This document shows, in pieces, positions 1 to 8,769 of a stretch of DNA of 64,000 nt (its first letter is position 1; each line of letters begins with the position of its first letter). Source of the stretch: Branchiostoma floridae (Eukaryota; Chordata; Leptocardii; Amphioxiformes; Branchiostomatidae); assembly GCF_000003815.2 (NCBI RefSeq), contig NC_049996.1, positions 3,766,297 to 3,830,296 on the forward strand, given 5' to 3'. A program made the translations under genes and the position numbers. Below the pieces are notes generated by a model. The model was not told the origin of the DNA and made no database searches. It saw nothing but the letters and a program-made list of their open reading frames with translations.

Positions 1-383
1 ATTTGCAGGTTGCGGTTGGCTTCTTCTAGTGCGCGGACTTTTGTGATGTAGCTGCCGAGGCGATTGTTGAGGGATTGCATCTCAATTTTTTCGTTGGCCT
101 CGAAACTAACACCGCTACCGCCACCACCGCCTCCAGCACCGTACTGGACGTAGGAACGGCTACGGCTCACCGGCACGAGAGCGCCGGAGGATGCGTTGAG
201 GCTGCCCGCGGAGTACGCACGGGCCCCGCCACCGCCACCGGTGCTCCACGAGGTACGGTACGCACCGCCATCGCTGAAGGATGAAACTTGCTGGAAGCCC
301 CCAACGCTGCCGAGCTTGAGGCTGCTACCAACGCCGCCTGCACCGCCGCCGCTGCCGCTAGAGTAGCTGTACGAGTAGCTCAT
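1..383 (-). CDS. Intermediate filament protein, first coding exon (head plus start of coil 1A), partial
   Basis: This exon encodes the N-terminus of a cytoplasmic intermediate filament protein, which forms coiled-coil dimers that assemble into the cytoskeleton. Reading from the ATG at 383-381 gives 127 codons running off the window edge. Residues 1-95 are a Ser/Gly/Tyr-rich head that starts [10 protein letters not shown] and carries Gly runs, as in keratin heads. Residues about 97-127 are the conserved start of coil 1A, including [19 protein letters not shown], where the family has LNDRxASYxxKVRxLE. The RALEEAN wording is closest to type I keratins. The ATG is the first in frame and directly precedes the typical head. 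No in-frame splice site is needed before base 1. The rest of the rod and tail lie outside the window. Family assignment is firm; which paralogue it is cannot be decided here. Confidence 0.93.
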   Translation of the reverse strand, partial: MSYSYSYSSGSGGGAGGVGSSLKLGSVGGFQQVSSFSDGGAYRTSWSTGGGGGARAYSAGSLNASSGALVPVSRSRSYVQYGAGGGGGGSGVSFEANEKIEMQSLNNRLGSYITKVRALEEANRNLQ

Positions 384-449
384 GATGTCGGATTTGGTCG
401 TGCGAAGCAACGAAAACTACGAGAATCAACCAAAGGATTGACGTACCGA

Positions 450-632
450 TGTACAAGTCGAGAGATCAGTGGTGAAGCCACGCGACAACCTGTTGTATTT
501 ATGGGCCCCGTTATTGTCTGTTGCTCCCGTCAATTATCCCTTTACTCTCACGTGATTGGTCCAATCTTTATCTAAGCTTCGTCAATTATCACCTCACTCC
601 CATGTGATTGGTCTAATCTTAAATATAGGTGT
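450..632 (-). promoter_or_regulatory. Probable promoter of the intermediate filament gene
   Basis: Upstream of the ATG at 383 on the minus strand there is a TATA-like CATAAATAC at 503-495. Further upstream are two copies of a segment with inverted CCAAT boxes (plus strand TGATTGGTCCAATC near 554-567 and TGATTGGTCTAATC near 604-617), about 52 bp apart. A second AT-rich TATA-like CCTATATTTAAG sits at about 629-618. Spacing from the proximal TATA-like box would give a 5' leader of about 85-90 nt. The motifs are seen directly; promoter function is inferred. Confidence 0.45.
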
Positions 633-660
633 GTCCAATAGCGGATTTCCAATGGCGATG

Positions 661-1380
661 ATTATACCTTAGGCCTTGGAAAATTGAAGCTGTGTTTGAG
701 ACTACTAGAAAAACAGCGTCTGTGGGGATATTCTATTCAATTATTTCTTTATCAATTCTAGATTTTAGCCAAATCAAAGTAATCCAACAATACAGTTTAG
801 CATGATAAACTTCACGGCAAACATATACATACACGTATACATGTACAAGATCAGGTATACTAGTTTGAATAAAATAAACAAAGATGTATAATATTTACTG
901 TGCATTCTAATGCATCAACTGTTCAAAGCTATAGAGTTAACAGTGTATGAAATAAAGAAAATCTGTAAAAAAATTTGAAGACTAAGCTTAACTGTTTCCT
1001 TTTTTTTTCGAACCACTCAGTGTCAGATGGAAAAATTCACATCGCTTACCAGCGTTCCAACCATAAAAAAGGCTAGGGTTGGCCGTTTTTTTCTAATGTC
1101 TGTCTGTTAACTAGAAACACAACAATTCTTCCCTAGGCCTTACAACAGATGTTTTCATACTTCGACTATACATCGCAAGTCGCACACATACTCTACACTA
1201 AACCTTTGTTATAGATATAGATTTTGAAGAGCGGTCGAATTTTCCACGTTTGCTTGTAGAATGTACGAGTATTTCTCTCATTTCTTTACAGATGTGAGCG
1301 CGTGCTCTGTTTACACACGGAAGCCTCTTTGGGGCCTTTGTATTCTCGCATACCAGTTCGGAGGAATGATTGACAAGGCG
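661..1380. other. Intergenic, no gene seen
   Basis: This is AT-rich sequence upstream of the intermediate filament promoter. No exon-like open frame with splice signals, RNA gene or clear repeat was recognised. Short open frames here have no family resemblance. Confidence 0.5.
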
Positions 1381-1985
1381 GAACTTACCCACATTCTTTC
1401 CCCAAGCTTCCAACTACACGGCTTATAAGTATGTACGAAGCAATGGAAATACGATATACAAGGGATCGCTCAAAAAGTCGTGAAAGTATAATGGAATTTC
1501 ACTGTTAGAAAACGAAGTTTTCATTCATTTCTTAGCGTGAAAATCGTATTCTCTTTGACTCTTAAAAATGCCGGAACTCACTCGCATTCTTTCCCCAAGC
1601 TTCTATACGAAGCAGTGGAAATATGATATTCAAGGGATCGCTCAAAAAATCATGAAGCAGTGATAGAATTTCACTGTTAGAAAACGAAGTTTTCATTATT
1701 TCTTAGCGTAAAAATCGTATTCTCTTTGACTGTGTGGTTACAGGTGCGAAAACGAATAGATCGTCGGCTGTCTGTTCTACAACAGTGTCTGCTTGATGTA
1801 TACAAGGTGTCACTCAAAAAGTCGCGAAAGTCTGATGGAATCTCACCCTTAGAAAACTAAGTTTTCATGCCTTTCTGCTTGAAAATCGCATCCTTTTTGA
1901 GTCTTAAAAATGAGCGTGGTAACAGGTGCGAAAACAACTAGATCGTCGGTTGTCCGTTCTGTAACAATGTACGCTTGATGTATGT
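1381..1985. repeat. Three-copy degenerate tandem repeat, unit about 170 bp
   Basis: A unit containing CAAGGGATCGCTCAAAAA, then a TTAGAAAAC(G/T)AAGTTTTCAT hairpin and a closing TATTCTCTTTGAC, occurs starting near 1458, 1632 and 1800 (periods about 174 and 168). Copies 1 and 2 also share CATTCTTTCCCCAAGCTTC upstream. Copies 2 and 3 share a GGTTACAGGTGCGAAAAC-like tail with a GATCGTCGGYTGTC motif. The third copy is the most diverged. No coding potential was recognised. Confidence 0.8.
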
Positions 1986-2397
1986 GGGTTTAAACGTTGT
2001 TGGACCACATTTCGGACATTCTAGAAGGCGAGGTATAAACAAAGGATTGGCACAAGCCCTGCAGGCTTCCGTAGTGAATGGAGATAGATTGACTGCTTTT
2101 CTGTGGTGTATAGAGCGTTCTTTTTTGACCAGGTGTTCGTTTTTGTAGTCTCTACCAGGCTCCACAGGTCGCTGGAATGATAGTAAGAATTGGTCAAATA
2201 GACAGATAACATATGCAAGAGGAGTGACTTGGGTTGAGAGTTATGTATACGATCTAGACCTTTAAAAATCTGACATAGACTATTACCTGGTATTAGTATA
2301 TTACCTACTATCTGGTATTAGTAGAAAAAGCTAGGGAGGGGGGGGGGGCAGGTGGAATAAAAACTCTAAACAGGAACTATATGGCTCTAGTTGTCTT

Positions 2398-2586
2398 ATG
2401 TTAGGGTCATATTTCAAAACCGGAGCCCGGCCGGGAAGTTAATAGAAGTGTGTATCAAGAAATATCCAAAATCATACTTATGACTTATTTCTGTCACGTT
2501 TTAGTCTATCCTTTGCATGTATTACACTATGAGTCCTAGAAAACTACTCGCGACCGGACGCTGGTTTTGAAATATGAACCCAACAT
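2398..2586. mobile_element. MITE of the CCGGCCGGG palindrome family, copy 1
   Basis: The element is bounded by a 24 bp terminal inverted repeat with few mismatches (ATGTTAGGGTCATATTTC at the left, mirrored at the right end by GAAATATGAACCCAACAT). The left arm contains GCCCGGCCGGGAAG; the right arm has a decayed CGACCGGACG. The length, about 189 bp, and the absence of an open frame point to a non-autonomous DNA element. Related copies lie near 4.03, 10.22 and 36 kb. Confidence 0.7.
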
Positions 2587-2869
2587 TACAGAGTTATATT
2601 TGCTTTTATTTCGTGTCATCTTTGTATTTGTAAAACCAATAAATTAAACAGTAGGCACAGAGGAAAGACAACGGTGCAAAAGATGTCGGTTATATGTAAA
2701 GAATAAATCAATACCATGCATTCGGATTTTAAATATCTGTGGAAAAAAAGAAGAAAAAGAAATTGTTTGACTTGCAAAACCATTCGGTGATAATTGTCAC
2801 AGACTACAAAATTGCATTCAATTTGTAATTTTATAACCAGTAGTTTTGCTAGTTTTTTGGCATTGCTAT

Positions 2870-2950
2870 GGAAAGTTCGATGTTGTCTGTCTTGGGTGGG
2901 GTACCGGTGCCTGGTATAGGCGTGGTTGGTTACGCCTATCTTGGTAGCCA
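2870..2950. repeat. Dispersed repeat, copy 1 (partner near 4510)
   Basis: A segment starting TCGATGTTGTCTG and ending around GGTTACGCCTATCTT resembles 4511-4583, which starts identically and ends GGTTACGCCAATCTT. Similarity is clear at the two ends and weaker in the middle. Identity is unknown; it is probably part of a larger degenerate element. Confidence 0.4.
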
Positions 2951-4020
2951 CATTACATTGGGTCAGTTCAAATGGAAACTTCAAACAATCATGTACATTG
3001 TATTTTTGCTTTATGATTTAGGCCTAGGAAAAGGAGATTTGCGCATGTCTGTGTATAGAGAACGTTCTAAAACAAAAAGGAACTTCATTTTCTACATAAT
3101 TTGATTACAAAATGCATGTATTCTGTCCTTTGGAAAAGTCTGGGTGTATTTGCCGGCTTTGATTTGAAGTGGTTTGTCACTGATTCTTAGTTTATCCATG
3201 GCTTTAAGGTGATTAAAATTCTGTACATCTAGGTATTTTTCCCTTTCATATATAAGCTTGTCAACAACTTTTCATTTTGTAAATTATCTCCGGTGTTCTC
3301 TGATGATCAAAAACTTGTCAATCATCCTAAACAAAAGAGATTAACTGTAATTATCCGGCCGTTGTGGAATTTATTCCCAAGGGCTTAACAATCAGATTGA
3401 AAAATGTTTAGATTGCTTTTGGAGAAGCCGCCATGTTGTCTTTCCTGATACATAAGAAATACCATATATACATAAGAAATACCTTTGTCTTATTCAAATA
3501 CAACTCAATCTCTACATGTTAACTGGATGAAAAACGGATATTTACTTCCGGATGTTTTGAGTGACAGTCATCACTCTTCCTCAGTGACACTTGAATAAAC
3601 TGGCAGTTGTAGCAATTGAATTGTATTTTGAAGATTGCTTACCTGGATGTTAATCTTTATCAATGGATCTTTGTCTTAATCTTACTCACTTAAACAGGTA
3701 TTGTACTGGACAGTGATTCGTTGGTGCCTTTGCTCCGTTCTAAATTGAATTTATGTTGCCCTTAAATCTATAAAGAGAATATCATGCAAAACGCACATGT
3801 ATAACAGCAAGAAAGACAGAAAAAGACGCAAAGTGGATAAAGGTTCGTTTTTTGTCGATGATATTTCTTATCGATGAAATTCATTGAGCGCTTTAGAATC
3901 AAATGTCCAAATCAGGGATCGATAAAGTTAATACGCAAAAAAAATTGTGCTAAGATTTTTCATATTCACGTGGGATCCTTTTGTATCATATAAAAATGCG
4001 GATCCTTTTGTATCATATAA
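2951..4020. other. Intergenic, no gene seen
   Basis: This is AT-rich DNA with no recognised coding exon, RNA gene or well-defined repeat. A short direct duplication of GGATCCTTTTGTATCATAT lies at about 3973-4020, just before the next MITE. Confidence 0.45.
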
Positions 4021-4028
4021 AAATGCTT

Positions 4029-4213
4029 CATCACATTTCGAAACCTGGACCCGGCCGGGATGTTTGCGGAAACGAAAAATAAAAGCGTTCATCAAGAAAC
4101 ATACACAGATTATGCTGACGCCTACTTTTTATGTTTTGTGTTTTTATGTCTTTTATATAATACCTTTCGTTCCCAAAAGTTGTCCGACCGGACCCGGTTT
4201 TGAAATGTTACCA
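4029..4213. mobile_element. MITE of the CCGGCCGGG palindrome family, copy 2
   Basis: The left arm has CATTTCGAAACC followed by ACCCGGCCGGGATGTTTG and CGGAAACGAAAA. The right arm has the reverse-complement features TTTCGTTCCCAAAAG and GGTTTTGAAATG. The interior (AAGAAACATACACAGATTATG) is shared with copy 3 at 10.22 kb. There is no transposase reading frame. Confidence 0.7.
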
Positions 4214-4247
4214 CAAAATTACTTGAGCGTAATGTGATATCGATATC

Positions 4248-4457
4248 TCACTGCACTTGGGGCACCGGTGCGGTACTGCGGGGTTCGTTCACTGCGACAC
4301 AGTTGTGTTATTTTCGCCTTTTGTCATAACTTAGATATTGCGTAATTCATAAAAGTATGACTTAGAACACAAAAAAATACCCCCAAAAAATCATTCTTTA
4401 TCTCTGAAATTCGTTGAGAAGTCTTTCGAACCCCGCAGTGCCGCAAATGCAGTGAGG
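4248..4457. mobile_element. Palindromic MITE with ACTGCGGGGTTCG arms
   Basis: The left arm runs CACTGCACTTGGGGC, then a CGGTACTGCGGGGTTCG core. The right arm mirrors it with CGAACCCCGCAGTGCCGC and AATGCAGTGAGG. The element is about 210 bp with an AT-rich loop and no open frame. A related sequence may lie near 30390-30410 (GACGCAGTGCGGCACGGTGC). Confidence 0.6.
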
Positions 4458-4504
4458 TACCACCTTTATTCACTTGTCTGTCAATGATGTATTCCTATGG
4501 GGCC

Positions 4505-4590
4505 GGTGTCATATCGATGTTGTCTGCCTGGCGGCGAGGTGACGCCCGTTGTCGGCGTTAGCGGTTACGCCAATCTTTGTTGGGAAATTA
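4505..4590. repeat. Dispersed repeat, copy 2 (partner near 2876)
   Basis: This is the second copy of the segment that starts TCGATGTTGTCTG and ends with GGTTACGCC and ATCTT. A 172-codon open frame on the plus strand (4497-5015) spans it but has no recognisable protein features and is probably fortuitous. Confidence 0.4.
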
Positions 4591-5459
4591 TGAACATGAG
4601 CATCAGAGTCATGACAATAGTTTTAAAAGCGGTTATCTCACAGGGCGGCATCTGTTGTCGAAAAATAATTGTGCGGAAATTTTGTGTGAAGTTTTTTTGT
4701 TGCAAATTTTCGTTTAGCCGTGTATTTTCGTGTATATTTCAAAAATACGTGACATCACATCCTAAATTTCGACCCTTTCCCTCCCAAAATCAGATGCAAG
4801 ATAACTTCGAAATCATAGTGATTTCTCTCTCTCTGGTTCCCTCGATTCGGTCGCACTTCACGAGAAAGACTGAGACCTATATGACACCTCACCTCACCGG
4901 TGATATTCTAATGCGGCTTTTCTATGGCTCGCATTTTTATTCAAGCGCACCGGGTGACCACTACCATTCTTCATTACTCCGTAGGATTCTTTCTCTCACA
5001 AACAAAGGACTATAGTTTTCGCTGAAACCGGTCTATTCCTGTAAGCAACATAGTGTTTGTTGACTTTGTCTGACAACAGAAGCGTCACCGACAAAGTTGT
5101 CCGACGAGTCGGACCCGCCGTTACCATGGAAACAGCCCTAACAGTTAGAAGATCAGATCCCCTCCAGAGTGAATGTAATTTTTCTATATATGTGGTGCAA
5201 ACACAAACGCAATTCAGGCTTTAAAGCCAGCAAATTCAAGTGGCATGATAAAAAATTATTTCGCCATTTTCATTCACTTCATTTATTTGTGTTCGGTCGG
5301 TTGAATAGAGTATGTTGAGAGTGTATACTCGGATTGTGTCAGGACTGTGGCAGTGATACTTCAGCCGTCGGTCTGTTTTAGCCATCGATAATCTACAGTC
5401 TACATCCAGGATATCCTTAATAATCTACGAAGAGCATAATAAGAGGTTGATTTGAAGTC

Positions 5460-7645
5460 AAACAAACACAGAAGATTTTATCTGAGCATCTTTATTTTCT
5501 ATATGAAAAGACTGCATGGTAGTACATTTGTCGTACTGGCCTATGTACATTTCTAACGAAGTTTGGGAAGTACTATATACATACGTACATACATGTTTAG
5601 CGAGCGTCATTTTGCCGTTATGTACATAATTTTGCTAGCAAAAGTTATGATTGGAGAGGTATGAGGATTTTCTTTTAATTTTTTAGGATAATTCATTTCG
5701 TTCCTATTAGCATGGGCGTTTATCCGAGTTGGTTAAACGTATTATGAATAAATAAATTCCTATCCAACTCAAAGACTGAACTCACCGAAAATTTAGACTG
5801 ACTTGGTCAATATTCTTCAGCTGTCTAGCAAAATGGCTTTCCATACTTGTAACGTCAGCAATGGGTCAAAGGTCGCCGGAAGCCTATACCGCCCCCGTCC
5901 TGGTAAATGCGATATCGATTTCTATAGACCTTTGACCCATCGCAAGCTGAAAGCTGAAGAATACTGTGCTGAGCAAGTCATTCGAAAATTCCTGATAGTT
6001 AAATCTTGTAGAGTTTATCACCTCATAATCATTTTAATTGCGTACCATTCGAACGATCATCAAAATTTTGTCTATGTCACGGTTTAGCAAACAAATGTTA
6101 CCAATCCCTCAAAAGCTTATAACATAGCATTGCGCTATTAAGAGACAGTGAATTGTCTGCTGTAAGCCTCTTTCGCCTCCCCATGGATCCCATTCTTTGC
6201 AGTGCAGAGAGAAATCGCTAGATGGCGCAAATTGCTGAGGTGCAGTTACAAAAGCTCGGCAGGCAGTGCTCGACTATTGAAAGTTGAATAAGAAGACAAT
6301 TGTATGTATCGCCATTTGTGACACATACTTATATACACCAGTATCTAGAAATCACAAAAGATAAAAAAATGATATAATTGTAATGCTTTCTTCTGTTGTC
6401 AAAGTACTAAAATTAAAAGTACAAATTGTGACACCTCCCCTCATTTCAATTAGAACATTCCGCCTTGTACATGTTGCATATGCTGTTGGCTCGACATATA
6501 TTAATAATAATAAAAAAAATTGCAGAGAATGATTTAAATCTGATTAACATTGGGTAGGTAGACCCATATAGTAGTCAGGGGATACGTGCGTTAAGAGGGT
6601 ATCCACAATAGTATCAATATCAAGCACTGGGTAGAAAACATAGTCTGACATATCAAGAATGTATAATTTTCAAATCTGCGATTTTGGCAAGTGATAAAGT
6701 TATCAGAAAATTAGGTAAGAATTTTTTATCGTGGCAATCGTGATAATTGCCAAGTAAACAGAATAATGATATCAGTTTGACATGCTTATTTAAATCACAG
6801 ATTTCCCTTTGATGATATTAATAATTGAACGTATGATTCGACCGATTTGAACCAATAGAACTTGGTGAAACATCTTTTAACTTCTTGTAATACGTACAAA
6901 TACTATCATTTCAGACATGCATTAACTTTGTTTAAATTTCAACATGCGACAAAATTTATTTTGCATTCCAATATGGCTGCTATGGTATTCTTCAAAACAG
7001 AAGACCTGTAACAATACAAGTGATGTAACAAAAGCCAGTGCACCGTTTTAGCATACGTAAATCCAGAGATCTACATAGGACACTTTGCATGTTCTAAATG
7101 ATGTAAAATACACTTACGTCATTGCAACGTAAAAAACACAATACAAATGTGTTTTTGAAAGAATTCAGAATTTCATAAGTAGAGAAAGATGAAATGTTTG
7201 CAATGGAAAATCTCTGTGTATAACACAAAGCACAAATATAATATTCAAGCTTATTACAAACGTTATATTCAACCAAGTATATCTATGTTGCATTTCTTGC
7301 TACAGCGCCTCGAAGATATCACGTTACTGAAATAATAAGGAAACTCACGGTGCTATGTATGCATGCGCTGTGACATACATTATTGGCAATATGTCAAATG
7401 CCTTTTAGACATCAAGAAAAACTGGATACTGTTATGACAATTGTTTGTTTACAGGCTAGGGGCGTTCATCGTTGACATATTACCCACGATACGTGTCGCG
7501 GCACAAGCGTACTTATTACCGTGACCCTCCTTATTTTGTTCACGTGTTTTTTTGCAATTGACTGATTCTTGAAATAGTGTCTATTCCAACTAGCTTGCTC
7601 AACATTATTGCTCGCAGCAGAGAGGGACATTTGCATAGTTTAGAT
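5460..7645. other. Intergenic, no gene seen; one inverted pair of DR1-like motifs
   Basis: No exon or RNA gene was recognised. At 5861-5874 ATGGGTCAAAGGTC and at 5927-5940 its near-perfect reverse complement form a hairpin with a 52 nt loop; each arm contains a GGGTCAAAGGTC direct repeat like nuclear receptor DR1 sites. The first canonical minus-strand AATAAA downstream of the channel stop is at 6960-6955, which would imply a 3' UTR of about 1.4 kb. Earlier variant signals (TATAAA and AGTAAA at about 7878-7857) are also possible. Confidence 0.35.
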
Positions 7646-7648
7646 CGA

Positions 7649-7833
7649 TGATTGTCGATTCCTTGAAATAAGATTTTACGGGGGAGGTAGCTGTTCCAGA
7701 GGGACGACAAGATACTTGTTCTTGTGCCGATAAAAACTAACAAACAATTTTTGTTGAAACTCCTGTATGTGTCGCCATCTTTGAAATTGTCATGGGTCAG
7801 GTCTCGCGTTATCACGACCACCTCTCGCGAGAC
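7649..7833. repeat. 185 bp direct repeat, copy 1
   Basis: This segment, from a GTCGATTCCTTGAAATAAG start to a CTCTCGCGAGACT end, is almost identical to 8844-9028 (only a handful of differences). The right end contains an inverted pair GTCTCGCG and CGCGAGAC. Both copies keep an open minus-strand frame containing [11 protein letters not shown]. It may be a short mobile element or a segmental duplication; no transposase was recognised. Confidence 0.8.
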
Positions 7834-8352
7834 TTACTTTTCAAAATGGCGACCGCTTTACTTGCATTTCCTTTTTATATAGCACCAGGAGTGAAACAAG
7901 TCTTAGGCAAAGCTAACAGATCATCCCTGGTATCTATAAGACTAAGAGAGAAGCAGGTGCGTCTAAAGGCGTAAGCGTATATGTCAGCTGCAGATGTATG
8001 CGTAGCTTCGTTGAATTATCTGTGATTCCAAAATGTCTGCCTTCTTTGCTATTAGTAGTATTACGTCATCCAGGTTAAACAGATTCCAGGAATCGTCATG
8101 TCTACAGAGCTTCAACTTGTCTTAAAAATCCAAGACGTCTTCGAGAAGAAAATGAGCGGTAAGTAGCTGCTGCCATCCCCCAGAATGGGGTCTAAGAAAC
8201 ATTAACCAAGAAAGATGTCACATCTTTCTTTACAGAGATGTATATGCACAAGAATTGATCTAAACAATGCTATATCTACAAGGTTATTAGTACTAGTTGT
8301 CTAAAAAGGTTTTGTTACAAATCAGTACTGCTCGGAAAAGACCCGCCAGACT

Positions 8353-8769
8353 CTACATCGGTTTCTTGTGTGCCGTCGTTCGGTCCGTTGTACAATCTGG
8401 CGGAGAAAGTTTTCTTGCTGAAGACGCACTTGATACGCTGCTCGACCTACTCCCCCTACTTGGCAAACTTTCTTCACTCTCGAAAACGCAGTCTTGTTTT
8501 TCAAGCAAAGGTTCTCTTGAATTAGACATGGGAATAACAGTGACACGGCTACTGGAACTACTGTTGGTGTCCAAACTGGATCCACGTCCGCTCTGTGCGA
8601 GGGAAGGGCTCTGAGAGTGGTGTCGTTCGACCGCAGCTTTTGGGTGTGTAGGAGAACTTGTGGTGGATACGGCTGCACCAGATGTGGCAGCTACATGGGC
8701 TTGCATCAACTGCATGAGCTGTCGCAGATCTGCACTCATGGTCGCTACGTCTCTGGTTAGAGATGATAC
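8353..8769 (-). CDS. KCNH8-like: ELK channel exon 17 (terminal): coiled coil and Ser-rich C-terminus
   Basis: The acceptor is TTTCAG directly before GTATCATCT; the exon opens in phase 0 and ends at a TAG (8355-8353) after 138 codons. It continues a heptad pattern from exon 16 ([20 protein letters not shown]), matching the short C-terminal coiled coil of ELK channels that follows an LNSEVTTLTQEVSQLG-like stretch in KCNH8. The rest is Ser/Thr/Pro rich with SSSSSR and [13 protein letters not shown] clusters, plausible phosphorylation sites. Open frames on the plus strand over the same bases are antisense shadows. The exon is flanked on both sides by copies of a 185 bp repeat. Confidence 0.9.
   Translation of the reverse strand, partial: VSSLTRDVATMSADLRQLMQLMQAHVAATSGAAVSTTSSPTHPKAAVERHHSQSPSLAQSGRGSSLDTNSSSSSRVTVIPMSNSREPLLEKQDCVFESEESLPSRGSRSSSVSSASSARKLSPPDCTTDRTTAHKKPM

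Noticed and set aside
288-575. 95-codon plus-strand open frame at the window start
   Set aside because: It is antisense to the intermediate filament head, whose Gly/Ser repeats open the opposite strand.
4497-5015. 172-codon plus-strand open frame, the longest outside the channel on that strand
   Set aside because: No recognisable domain, odd composition, overlaps a dispersed repeat and lacks splice or promoter context.
8297-8614. 105-codon plus-strand open frame over the terminal exon
   Set aside because: It is antisense to the well-supported exon 17 of the channel; Ser-rich codons on one strand keep the other strand open.
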